Shown here: positions 35,384-44,669 of the stretch, in pieces
Layout: every line of letters starts with the position of its first letter
Numbering within the stretch: the first letter of the stretch is position 1
Origin: Thetidibacter halocola
GTDB lineage: Bacteria > Pseudomonadota > Alphaproteobacteria > Rhodobacterales > Rhodobacteraceae
NCBI RefSeq assembly: GCF_018224955.1
Contig: NZ_JAGTUU010000006.1
Span: forward strand, 1-64,000
Reading direction: 5' to 3'
Length of the DNA stretch: 64,000 nt
The notes under the pieces: model-generated
Seen by the model: the letters and a program-made list of their open reading frames with translations, nothing else
Told to the model about the DNA's origin: nothing
Databases searched by the model: none
Translations under genes and position numbers: made by a program

Positions 35384-38300
35384 TCAGTAATGGTTGCGCG
35401 GGTTGATCCCGATCATTTCGCGCAGATCGTTCTCGGTGATGTCGTCCGCGCGCGGCGTGCCACCGACACCGACCGTGCGCGCTTCCTCGTCGCGGGTGTT
35501 CTGCGGCGTGCCGTCCAGACCAGTGTAGTCGACGAAATCGACGCCCGAAACCTGCCCCGCCATGATGTGGGTCGCGTGGATCAGTTCGTGCCCGATGACG
35601 ATCCCCGGATCGGACGCGACATCGTTGACCGCGCCGGTTTCCGGGTCGAATTCCGGCAGGTCCGCAGAGTAGTTCGGATCGAAGAAGACATCCGCATCAC
35701 CCGGCGTCGTGGTCCAGTCGACCGTTGGATCCGTCCGGTTCGCGGCCGCGTCGTTCTCGCGGAACTGGATCGTCGTGGTCTGCTCGCTTTCCACCATACG
35801 ACTGACAAGTTCGCGCCCTGTATCGTATCCGGAACCGGGAACAAAGAAATCCACGATGTCGAGGAATGCCCCGTGGATCCAGCTCTGCGAGATCTCGCCA
35901 GTTTCGGAATCCACCCTCGCCGTCGGATCGATACGCTGAAGGGCCTCCTCGACCTGCCGCCGATAGGCCTCGTCCCCGGCGACAACGCCGTCAAGCCCGG
36001 TCGGGTCGATGAAGGCCATCGGGTTGTTGTTGGCGTAGGCGAACAGGTTGCAGGCGATGGGCTGCGCGGTGCAGCGCTCCGGATCGGCCATGTAGAGCGG
36101 ATCCGGACTGATGAACCGGCCGAGCGCCGGGTCGTAATAGCGCGCGCCGTAGTAGTACAGGCCAGTATCGTCGTCCAGGTACTTGCCGGTAAAGCGGTGG
36201 TGCGTCTTTTCGCGCGGCAACGCATCGGCAACGTCCACACGATGTTGCGCCCAGGCCGGCTCCAGCGTTTCCGGTTCATGTTCGGTGCCGTAGGCCCGGT
36301 AGAGCATCTGTTCGACCGGCGTGCCGTCGGACGCCATGACATAATCGGACGACTCGAGGTGGTCCTTGAGATAGTAGAACCATTTCCCGGTGCCGTGCTC
36401 GAGGCGGACAAGCCGAGAGGGGCCGATGTTGACAAAACTTTCGTCGCCCTTCGGTCCCGCATGGAACGTCTCGGTCGGATAGAAATACGTCTCGGTATCG
36501 CTTGTGCCGTCGAGCGGGACGATCTGCTTGTAGATCCGCCGTCCGGTCTGGTCGTACCCGTAGAAAACCTCGTGCTCGGCGGTCTTGCTTTGCAGCAGTC
36601 GGCCATATGCGTCGAACCGGGTTTCCAGCACGCGCGGGGACTGCGCCAGTTCGCCGAACCCGTTGAAAGCATAGACCTGGTCCGCGGTGCTGCCCGGGAT
36701 CAGCCCGGTGTCGGCCGACGCCGGAGTCAGGGTCGTGTCGGCGGCGAATTCGTCGTTGCTCTCGAACGCCCCGGCGGGGGTGTAGGCGAACGCATCTTCT
36801 TCCCCGTAGCGGTTGATCCGGACCAGCTGGTTCTTGAAGTCGTATTCGAAGGTCCCCGACCGGTCGACATGCCCGAAGGCGGGATCGGTGCCTGCAAGCG
36901 AGTCCACGATCTCGTTGATCGACCCGTTGCCGTTGAACACCATCCGAAGATCCTGCAGCGGCACGTCTCCGCCCGCTTCGGAGAGGATGTGCGTCAGGAA
37001 CAGGGTATCGGGATTATAGGTCATGTCGGTGAAGGCCCCGCCACGATAGTCGATCCGGCGGATGCGTCCCTCGGCATTGTAGAGAAGATCCTCGATCACC
37101 TTTTCCGGCGTCGCGAAATCGGGGTGGTCGATCGTGACGGACCGCAGGTTGCGGTCCGGGCCGAGCGCGAAGTTCGAACTCAGCCCGCCGGTTCCGGTCG
37201 CGACGTTGATCCGGCCATCCAGCGTATGATCGAAATTCTCGGCATAGGTCCGTCCGCCCAGGGTGATCTCGTTGTGGATCATCCGGCCATTCCGGTCGTA
37301 GCCGAACCTCTGGACACTATCGAAAAGACCGTTCGCGTCCGTGATCTCGATCTCGGTGAACTCGTCGAGCGGCAAGTCGATCGGCGTGTCGAAGGCGGAT
37401 GCCGACGCAAGCTGGGGCATCCGGTCATAGGCGAAGCGGATGCGGCGCTCTCCGTTCTCGAACTCCGTGACCTTACGGTTCAGGAAATCGTATTCGAAGG
37501 TCAGGCGGCGCGTTTCGCCGTCTGCGCTGCGGCGCACCTTGGCAGCCTGTCGTCCGCGTTCGTCGAAGAAATAGAAGTATTCGCCCATGCCGGGGATCGA
37601 CTGATGTTCCAGGTCGCCCACGGTGTTGAACACGAAGCGGCGCGGCTGGCTTTCCCCCGGCAGCAGGATCGCCGTCAGGAAACCGAAGACATCCCGTTCA
37701 AATCGGGTGATGTCGACCCGCCCTGCCCCATTCCGCAAGACATTGGCGAAGGTTCCGTTGTCGTTGCGCAGCAACAGGTTCTCGACCGTCATGCGGCCGC
37801 GGAACTGATCGTCATATTGCGTAATGGTCGACAGGCCCCAGGGCGCATAGCCCTGGGTCGAGACCTTTCCTCCGGGATGCGCCTCGCGGATCATGCGGCC
37901 GGCGCCATCGTAGACATAGGCGTTGCCAACGGAATGATCGGGCCGAGGAATGTCGCCCAGCGCAAAGACCTTGGCCACATCCAGATCGGCCTGCCCGCGG
38001 AAGCTGGCGATGGTGAAAGGCGTCCACCGGAAGATCAGCTTTTCGTTGCGGTTGTAGGCCGCGAATTCGAAGATCCGCACGCCACCCTCTGCCACGTTCT
38101 CGATCGAGGCGATCTGGTTGCCGCGCGCGTTGAAGGCCGCGACGGTCTGGATGACCTCGGACTCGTCTTCGGGCGTGTCCGCCGCGGTGGCATAACGCCG
38201 TTTGGTCGTCATGATCAGCGAGGGCAGGCCCCCAGTGCCAACCTGATAGTCGAACAGCTGTTCGGCGCCGTCCTCGGCGCGTTCGGCCGTGCGGCGGCCA

Positions 38301-41300
38301 AGCGCGTCGTAGGCATAGGTGATCTCCATGCCCAGCGGGGTGACCTGTCGCGCAAGCCGCCCTTCATCCGGGCCGTCGTAGAGCATCCGCGTGACTTGAT
38401 CGAGCTCCGGCACGGCCCCCGCGAACCGGGTATGCGACAGCGGCAGCGTGCCGGTTTCGTCAAAGCCCGATGCCTCGATAGTGCCAAGGGCATCGGCCAT
38501 GGAGGTCACGTTGCCGAAGACATCGTAGTCCATGATCTTCAGCAGCGTATGGGTCGGCAGATGAAGGTCGGCGAGGTCGGCGGGAACATCCGACAGGCCG
38601 GAAAAGACCTGGATGCGGCGCTCGCCCATGCGTCCACCCCTGTCGGGGCGATAGGTAAAGCCTTCGACCGAAAGCACGCGCGTGCCGGACAGGCTGCGCC
38701 GTTCCGAGGCCTGGTTGACGATCCCCAGTGCCGCGAGGTCCTGGCGCGCAGGCTCGTAGTCGATCTGCGTGACAAGCGTCGAGGCCGGCACGACCAGCCC
38801 TTCGGGACCGGCGACCTCGTTCAGGATGACGGTTTCCTCGCGATGCAGGTTGAAGTCATCGAAATCCGCAAAGCGCAGTTCCTTGACCGGGTTGATGCAG
38901 GACTCGTCGGTCACAGGCTGGACATGGTCCTCTCCGGCCGCTTCGGTCAGCCGGTCGCTGGTGCGCCGCAGCCAGTTTGCGCCGTCGCCGGTCGGGACGG
39001 TCCGCCAGACCGAACTCTGGCAACTCAGCAGGCGACCCGGCTCTGGCCGCGACTGAGTCCGCGTGCTGGTGGACAGCGAATGCAGAGCCGTCCGGTCGGG
39101 ATCGATGCCGAAGCTGTCCGACGCAGAGGCAACAAGGACGCCGTCAGGCTCGACCTCGTAGATGCGGCGCACCTTCAGCTTGCCGGCGAGGTGCAGGTCA
39201 GCCGGGCGGTCTGCAAAGGCATAGAACTGCTCGAAGGTGATCGACGACCTCTGGGTCATCTCGTCGCCCCGGAACTCGTCGCCGTAAAGAACCCGCTCTA
39301 CGTCCGAGAACCCGATGAACCGGCGGTTGAGCACGTCGTAATAGGGTTTGTGGTAGAAGTATTCCTCGGTCTGGACGGCATCGCGCGACTGACCGGGAAT
39401 GCCTTCCGAAGTGACGAGTTGCTTTGCCACGACAACCGGGAAATGCAGCGACCGCGTCTCGATCCCCTTCGACCGGTCGCGCAGCATTTCATCCGTCGAA
39501 GTGGCATAGCGGATGTCGTGCCGCCGGCCTGAGTCGAACTCGACCACCGTCAGCAGGTTCGCCTTGGTCAACTGGATATCGTCCGTCCTGTTGAAATCGA
39601 GCACCACTGCCGGACGGACATCCGGGCCGGCGGCCTCCTGGAAGACGATGATTTCTGTCTGGCCATCGGCGTCGATATCGGCCACGCGCGACCGAAAGGT
39701 ATTCGCCGCCGCGCCGACCTGGACCCGCAGGTTCAGGGCAAGTTCGACCGGTTCGTCGATATAGGTGCCGTCGCCGAAACCCAGCCAGATGCGAATGCGG
39801 TCGGTCCGCTGTCCCATCGAGGCGAAGTCGATGATGCCGTCGCCATTGGCGTCGACGTACCACATCGAACGCAGGTTGTCGTCCTGGGACATGCCGGTGA
39901 TCGCGCTGAACCGCCCGTTTCCGCAGAGCGGATCATTCAGGCTGCGGTCCCCGAACAGAAGGACGTCCTCGCTGGTGAACGCGTTGCCCTGGTTTTCGTA
40001 GATACAGAAGCCCTGATCGGCGGGCCGGATCTGGACGAGGTCCGGAAGACGGTCGCCATTCACGTCGGTGAAGCGGGTTCCGGGCCGACCGAGCACGCCG
40101 GAATTGTTGTCCTCGAAGGGGAACGGCTTGTTCAGGACGGCGAAGTTGACGCTGTGACTGCCATCGGGCAGGCGGCGTGTCACGTTCAGGAAGACGCGCC
40201 ACTCTGTCTTGCCCTCTGCGTTCAGCCGTGTCGTCACGATGTCCGACAGGCCGTCCAGGTTGATATCCGCAAAGCGGCCGCGCCCGTCGGCAAAGTCGGT
40301 GGGGGACAGGACCGGCACCGGTACGCGGCGGCCCAGATAGGGAAAGGTTCCCTCGGCATTGCCGTTGTAGATGTGCATCGCGCCGATTTCGATTTCGACG
40401 ATGTCGACATAGCTGTCGCCAAGGATGTCGGCGAAGTGGAACCGGTTGTCCGCCAGTTGCGGCAGCACGTCCAGGCTCATCCCGGCTTCGGTCATGCGTG
40501 TCAGGGTCAGCGGTTGCACCTCGGAAAACGAGGTATCGAACGACCCGTCACCCAACAAAAGGTCGGTGCCGTCCGACCGCGTGCGCACGATGTCGACAAG
40601 CGCATCCATGTTCAGATCGGCCAGTTCCAGGTTTCCCGCGTCGATGTCGCCGGCAAAAGCGAGGTTTGGCGCCTCGAACACGAGATCGCGGTCAGACAGG
40701 TCCGCCGTCGTCCACGACGAATAGTCGAAGGAGATGTCCGGGAACCGCAGCGTGTCGGCGCCGAGCGGTTCGCCATCGCTCTGCCCGAAGCGGTAGAGGA
40801 TGCGCAACTGGTCCAGCACGTTGACCGAGTTCTGGTCGATGGAGCCGGCCAGGTCGGCCTCGGCCTGCGCCTGGCAATCCGGATGGGCGCGGACCGCGAA
40901 GCGGGCATTGTCGTCCGTCGCGCGCCCGATATAGCCCAGGCACCACTGGTCGTAGATCGTAGTCCCGAACCGGGTCGTCACCTTGCCGTAAAGCTTGGCG
41001 TTCTGTTGGCGGGTCGCCATCGCGTAGCTGACCAGGCTCGGCTGGGTGTCGATCAGGTCGAACTCGTAAGTGGACTGACCGCCTGCGAAGGTGACACGCG
41101 TCAGATAGCTGCGTCCACCATGCTTTTCGTATTCATAGCGGATCGCGTCGCGGCTGGCGTTCACGTCAAGCACCAGCGCCCAGCGGGTGACAAAGGTCTC
41201 CTGTCCTTCGAAATCGCCTTCGGCGATGGCGGGATCGGCGCTGAAGATCTGGCGCGACCCGTCAGCCTTGAGCACCTCGAAACCGGCCGGGATCGTCTCG

Positions 41301-41830
41301 GTCACGAGCGCGCCGGTGCGGTCCAGCACTGCCACCTCGAAGGGCGCATCGTGCCGGATGATCTCGACATGTTCCTCGGCGAATTCCGGACGGTAACGCG
41401 CCACCCCCGTGTCGTCGCCCAGGTAGACCAGCCGGCTGCCCATGTAGCTGATCCGCGAGAACAGATCGCCGTCGGGCCGCAATCCAGGCAGGGCCGTGCC
41501 GAGGTCGTTGTTGACCTGGAGCGTCGGCACGGTGAAGCGCCATCCGACTCCCAGCCCGCCGCCGGTATCGCCCGCGAACTGGTTGTAGGTCAGCTGGATC
41601 TGCGGCCCGTGCCGGCCACGCTGCGGCAACTCGGGCAGCGGAAGGACGAAATTGGCTGATCCGGTATTGGAATTGAGCGAGAACGTTCCCTCTTCCTGCG
41701 TGACTGTCCCACCGGCAGAGGGTAGCTGGATGACCGACGTGGCGGACTTGTCTTGCGCGTGGGCCGGCGCGACGGCCAGCAGGATGGCCACGGCGGTTCG
41801 AAAGGCGGCTCTGGAAATGGAACAGGTCAT
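35384..41830 (-). CDS. Exported SpvB/FG-GAP/Rhs (TcB-TcC-like) protein with C-terminal M91-type metallopeptidase domain
   Basis: A 2148-aa protein. Signal peptide 1-25 (AVAILLAVAPAHA). SpvB/TcB N-terminal domain about 35-300 (LPSAGGTVTQEEGTFSLN; GGGLGVGWRF). FG-GAP/TcdB-middle-like calcium-type repeats about 390-740 (DVNGDRLPDLV, DANGDGIIDF, DIDADGQTEI). Rhs/YD repeats about 1090-1880 (YAYDALGRRTAERAEDG). Rhs core GARYYDPALGRFISPDPL at 1895-1912, then a distinct C-terminal domain from about 1945. This tip has HELIHATHIMAG (zinc motif HELIH, 2081-2085) and NTRDEEARTVGVG with the likely third ligand, ending ITENDLREMIGINPR, the pattern of M91/NleD-type effector peptidases. AGGAGG precedes ATG 41830. 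Its layout matches TcB-TcC cocoons of ABC toxins, but with a Sec signal. Confidence 0.88.
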   Translation of the reverse strand: MTCSISRAAFRTAVAILLAVAPAHAQDKSATSVIQLPSAGGTVTQEEGTFSLNSNTGSANFVLPLPELPQRGRHGPQIQLTYNQFAGDTGGGLGVGWRFTVPTLQVNNDLGTALPGLRPDGDLFSRISYMGSRLVYLGDDTGVARYRPEFAEEHVEIIRHDAPFEVAVLDRTGALVTETIPAGFEVLKADGSRQIFSADPAIAEGDFEGQETFVTRWALVLDVNASRDAIRYEYEKHGGRSYLTRVTFAGGQSTYEFDLIDTQPSLVSYAMATRQQNAKLYGKVTTRFGTTIYDQWCLGYIGRATDDNARFAVRAHPDCQAQAEADLAGSIDQNSVNVLDQLRILYRFGQSDGEPLGADTLRFPDISFDYSSWTTADLSDRDLVFEAPNLAFAGDIDAGNLELADLNMDALVDIVRTRSDGTDLLLGDGSFDTSFSEVQPLTLTRMTEAGMSLDVLPQLADNRFHFADILGDSYVDIVEIEIGAMHIYNGNAEGTFPYLGRRVPVPVLSPTDFADGRGRFADINLDGLSDIVTTRLNAEGKTEWRVFLNVTRRLPDGSHSVNFAVLNKPFPFEDNNSGVLGRPGTRFTDVNGDRLPDLVQIRPADQGFCIYENQGNAFTSEDVLLFGDRSLNDPLCGNGRFSAITGMSQDDNLRSMWYVDANGDGIIDFASMGQRTDRIRIWLGFGDGTYIDEPVELALNLRVQVGAAANTFRSRVADIDADGQTEIIVFQEAAGPDVRPAVVLDFNRTDDIQLTKANLLTVVEFDSGRRHDIRYATSTDEMLRDRSKGIETRSLHFPVVVAKQLVTSEGIPGQSRDAVQTEEYFYHKPYYDVLNRRFIGFSDVERVLYGDEFRGDEMTQRSSITFEQFYAFADRPADLHLAGKLKVRRIYEVEPDGVLVASASDSFGIDPDRTALHSLSTSTRTQSRPEPGRLLSCQSSVWRTVPTGDGANWLRRTSDRLTEAAGEDHVQPVTDESCINPVKELRFADFDDFNLHREETVILNEVAGPEGLVVPASTLVTQIDYEPARQDLAALGIVNQASERRSLSGTRVLSVEGFTYRPDRGGRMGERRIQVFSGLSDVPADLADLHLPTHTLLKIMDYDVFGNVTSMADALGTIEASGFDETGTLPLSHTRFAGAVPELDQVTRMLYDGPDEGRLARQVTPLGMEITYAYDALGRRTAERAEDGAEQLFDYQVGTGGLPSLIMTTKRRYATAADTPEDESEVIQTVAAFNARGNQIASIENVAEGGVRIFEFAAYNRNEKLIFRWTPFTIASFRGQADLDVAKVFALGDIPRPDHSVGNAYVYDGAGRMIREAHPGGKVSTQGYAPWGLSTITQYDDQFRGRMTVENLLLRNDNGTFANVLRNGAGRVDITRFERDVFGFLTAILLPGESQPRRFVFNTVGDLEHQSIPGMGEYFYFFDERGRQAAKVRRSADGETRRLTFEYDFLNRKVTEFENGERRIRFAYDRMPQLASASAFDTPIDLPLDEFTEIEITDANGLFDSVQRFGYDRNGRMIHNEITLGGRTYAENFDHTLDGRINVATGTGGLSSNFALGPDRNLRSVTIDHPDFATPEKVIEDLLYNAEGRIRRIDYRGGAFTDMTYNPDTLFLTHILSEAGGDVPLQDLRMVFNGNGSINEIVDSLAGTDPAFGHVDRSGTFEYDFKNQLVRINRYGEEDAFAYTPAGAFESNDEFAADTTLTPASADTGLIPGSTADQVYAFNGFGELAQSPRVLETRFDAYGRLLQSKTAEHEVFYGYDQTGRRIYKQIVPLDGTSDTETYFYPTETFHAGPKGDESFVNIGPSRLVRLEHGTGKWFYYLKDHLESSDYVMASDGTPVEQMLYRAYGTEHEPETLEPAWAQHRVDVADALPREKTHHRFTGKYLDDDTGLYYYGARYYDPALGRFISPDPLYMADPERCTAQPIACNLFAYANNNPMAFIDPTGLDGVVAGDEAYRRQVEEALQRIDPTARVDSETGEISQSWIHGAFLDIVDFFVPGSGYDTGRELVSRMVESEQTTTIQFRENDAAANRTDPTVDWTTTPGDADVFFDPNYSADLPEFDPETGAVNDVASDPGIVIGHELIHATHIMAGQVSGVDFVDYTGLDGTPQNTRDEEARTVGVGGTPRADDITENDLREMIGINPRNHY

Positions 41831-41857
41831 TGATGGCCCTCCTGAAAGGGTTTTCGT

Positions 41858-44665
41858 TCACGGATTGGGAACGATTATGAAGTCGCGGTTGATGAGACGG
41901 TTGTTCAGCAAACCGTCGATCACGATGTGTTCGGTAATCAGGTGAAGCCTGGTGCAGGCACCGGCCAGTACGGGAATCCCGTGGTTCAGCGAGCAGACCG
42001 GATTTCCCTTGAGGTAGGGACTGCGCCCGATCACCGCCATGGCGTTGCCGACATCGGCGATCTTGTTGTTCATCAGGTTGAGATAGGTCAGCTGCGAAAG
42101 CGGCACGATGTGCGACGTCTGCTGAATGAGATTGTCGGAAAGGTTCAGTTTCTGAAGGCCCGGATAGCTCGTCAGCGCATGGGTCTGCACGATCCGGTTA
42201 TTCGATAGATACAGGGTCTTCAGCCCCGAGGCGTTCACCTGCGGCACCTGCGTCAGCTTGTTGCTGCCAAGGCTGAGATTGATCAGATGCCGCAGGTTGG
42301 CGATCGGCGTGATGTCCGAGATGTTGTTGTCGAATAGCAGCAGTTCCTGCAGGGACGTGAAGTGCCGCAGCGGGTCGAGGGCGCTGATGGACTTGCGGTT
42401 CAGGTTGAGGTCGGTCAGCGCCGCCGCCCAGTCCTCGACCGCCACGCAGTCGTCGGTATCCACGTTGTCGGCGTTGGCCTGAGCGATGACGGCGTCCATC
42501 GTCGCCCTCACGGGGCCCAGCATTCCGGCCGTGAACCGGTGGACGAGGCAGTAGTCGCGCACGTTGAAATAGGTGATGTCGAGCCCCCAGAGCGTCACCG
42601 TCCTGAGCGTGGAAAGGTTGGCCAGTTGCCTGATGTTGCGAACCTGCGTGTTGCGGATGTTCAGGTGTTCGAGCTGGCGCAGCAGCACGAGGAAGTTGAG
42701 CCGTTCCACCGGCGTGTCTGACAGGTCCAGGTTGGTAAGACGGGTCAGCGTCTCCAGCCCGGCATTGTCGTCCACCAGCGTGTCCTTGAGCCGCAGATCG
42801 ACGAGCCTTGGAAGCTCCGCGAGGATGCGCACGTCACGGATCTGGTTGTTGTCCAGCTTTACGAGCCGCGCCTCCTTCAGAACCGGCACGTATTGCAGCG
42901 TGGTCAGGCCGCGATCGGCCAGGTCGATGCTCGGCACGCCGCCGAGATGGGTGTTGGATGCCAGGCAGCCGGTGCCAAAGCTTTCGTCGAGCAGCGCCTG
43001 CACCTCGGCGGACTGGGCGGGTGTCAGGAAATCCGGTTCGTTGCGCATCAGGCAGGCCGACAGGTAGTCGTCAATGTTGACCGGGTTCCCCGCCGCTGAA
43101 AACGCCGTCAGATTGACCAGTGGCGCGATCGGCTTGATATCGGTGATGCTGTTGGTCGCCAGGTCGAGCGATGTCAGGGCGGTCAGCTGCGAGAGCGGAC
43201 CGACATTGGTGATCGCGTTGCCCGACAGGTTCAGTTGCGTCAGGTGTTTCAGCGTTGTGAGTGGCTGAAGATCGCTGATCGACCTTGCGGACAGGTCCAC
43301 AGAGCTGACGGAATTCAGCCGGTTCGCCGCCGCCTGGCAGGTTTCGCTGTCGATCAGCATCTGCCTGATGGTGTGGCCAAGGGGCGAGGGCTCGTCCCGG
43401 AACAGCACACAGATGTCCAGAAAGCTGGCAGAGGCGCTGCCGACCCCGGGATTGCCCGTCAGGTCGATCGAGACGGCGCTCGAAAAGGCCGCCAGGATCG
43501 AGAAATCCTCGATCGCATTGTCGGACAGGTCGAGCGCCTCGAGGCTGCCCAAGGCCGCAAGCGGCGCAAGCTGCCCCCCGGTAAGACCGTTTTCGGCCAG
43601 CGACAGCGTCGCCAAGGTGGTCATGAACTCCAGCGGCGACAGATCCCCGACAGTGTTGCCGGACAGGTCCAGCACGCCCAGCCCGGTGAGGGAGGACAGC
43701 TGGCGAATGTCCGAGATGTCGTTCTCTGCCAGGTTCAGCGAAGACAGGTTCACCAGCGGGGCCAGGCCGGTGACGTTGCGGATCGCGTTTCGCGACAGGT
43801 CCAGAAACCGCAATTCGCTCAGATCCGCGAGGGGACCGACGTTGACAAGCGTCGCGCCGTTATTCGACAGGGACAGGTTCTGCAAGCCGGTCAGCACCGA
43901 AAGCGGCCCGAGATCGCTTGCGCCCGACTCATCGAGGTTAAGCGTCGTGATCGAGGCGAGAAAGGCCGTCGCCTGCTGGCAGGCCGCAAGGTTTCCGATG
44001 GCCGATGCCCCTTCCGGCGTCGCGTCGAGGACAGCCCGGACCGTCGCTTCCTGTTCATCCGAAAGGCTCTGGCTGGTGCACCAGGCGGTAAAGTCCTTGG
44101 GCACCGGATCGGTGACCGGATCGCCGCTGCGGCAGACGATCTTGTGGGTCTTGTTCGGAAAGAGCGGTCGCGGATCCAGTTCCACCGCCGAGGCCAGATC
44201 GACATTCAGCGCCTCGACCAGTCCGAGGCATCCGGGCTGGTAGATTCGGCCGGTGAACTCCGCGCTTCCGAAATCCTCGGCGATCTGGAGGAAATACTGC
44301 GATCCTTCCGAGGTCGTGGCCACGAACAGCTGCATCGGGAAATCTGCCGATTGCGGGCAAAGCAGCGGATTCTCATGCATGCGGGCGTCGACGATCCGCG
44401 GATCGGTCGGATCAAGGATCTGGCCCGGAACGGTGAGAAACCCGAGACCGCGTATCACGTCCTCTTCGACCGACGGGCTCTGGCACCGGATCCTGTAGCC
44501 GCGACCGTCGGAGATCAGCACGGGATAATGCAGGCGCCCATCCGTGATGGCCGGATCGTTGACCAGGAATACCTCGGTCTGCGCAACAGCCGGCCTGCCG
44601 GCGACCGCTGCCAAGACGACCGCGGCGAGCAGGAACAACAGGCGTTTCAACGTGGCGTTTTGCAT
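41858..44665 (-). CDS. Exported leucine-rich-repeat protein with four cysteine-bounded inserts
   Basis: A 935-aa protein. Signal peptide 1-29 (LLFLLAAVVLAAVAGRPAVA). An N-terminal domain of about 165 residues with paired Cys shares a pattern with the next upstream gene. Then LRRs of the 22-residue internalin/SDS22 type (for example LRFLDLSRNAIRNVTGLAPL) in four blocks: about 238-415, 453-535, 577-700 and 750-890. Each block follows a helical segment bounded by Cys (196-229, 419-443, 538-567, 706-740). A final Cys pair (891, 904) closes the array. LRR arrays bind proteins, so adhesion or target recognition is likely. Four bases separate it from the gene before it; 27 bases from the Rhs gene. 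Confidence 0.85.
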   Translation of the reverse strand: MQNATLKRLLFLLAAVVLAAVAGRPAVAQTEVFLVNDPAITDGRLHYPVLISDGRGYRIRCQSPSVEEDVIRGLGFLTVPGQILDPTDPRIVDARMHENPLLCPQSADFPMQLFVATTSEGSQYFLQIAEDFGSAEFTGRIYQPGCLGLVEALNVDLASAVELDPRPLFPNKTHKIVCRSGDPVTDPVPKDFTAWCTSQSLSDEQEATVRAVLDATPEGASAIGNLAACQQATAFLASITTLNLDESGASDLGPLSVLTGLQNLSLSNNGATLVNVGPLADLSELRFLDLSRNAIRNVTGLAPLVNLSSLNLAENDISDIRQLSSLTGLGVLDLSGNTVGDLSPLEFMTTLATLSLAENGLTGGQLAPLAALGSLEALDLSDNAIEDFSILAAFSSAVSIDLTGNPGVGSASASFLDICVLFRDEPSPLGHTIRQMLIDSETCQAAANRLNSVSSVDLSARSISDLQPLTTLKHLTQLNLSGNAITNVGPLSQLTALTSLDLATNSITDIKPIAPLVNLTAFSAAGNPVNIDDYLSACLMRNEPDFLTPAQSAEVQALLDESFGTGCLASNTHLGGVPSIDLADRGLTTLQYVPVLKEARLVKLDNNQIRDVRILAELPRLVDLRLKDTLVDDNAGLETLTRLTNLDLSDTPVERLNFLVLLRQLEHLNIRNTQVRNIRQLANLSTLRTVTLWGLDITYFNVRDYCLVHRFTAGMLGPVRATMDAVIAQANADNVDTDDCVAVEDWAAALTDLNLNRKSISALDPLRHFTSLQELLLFDNNISDITPIANLRHLINLSLGSNKLTQVPQVNASGLKTLYLSNNRIVQTHALTSYPGLQKLNLSDNLIQQTSHIVPLSQLTYLNLMNNKIADVGNAMAVIGRSPYLKGNPVCSLNHGIPVLAGACTRLHLITEHIVIDGLLNNRLINRDFIIVPNP

Positions 44666-44669
44666 GGTC

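Noticed and set aside
35288-39532. A 1414-codon + strand frame opposite the Rhs gene
   Set aside because: Antisense shadow. The minus strand has the SpvB, FG-GAP and Rhs motifs and a strong ribosome-binding site.
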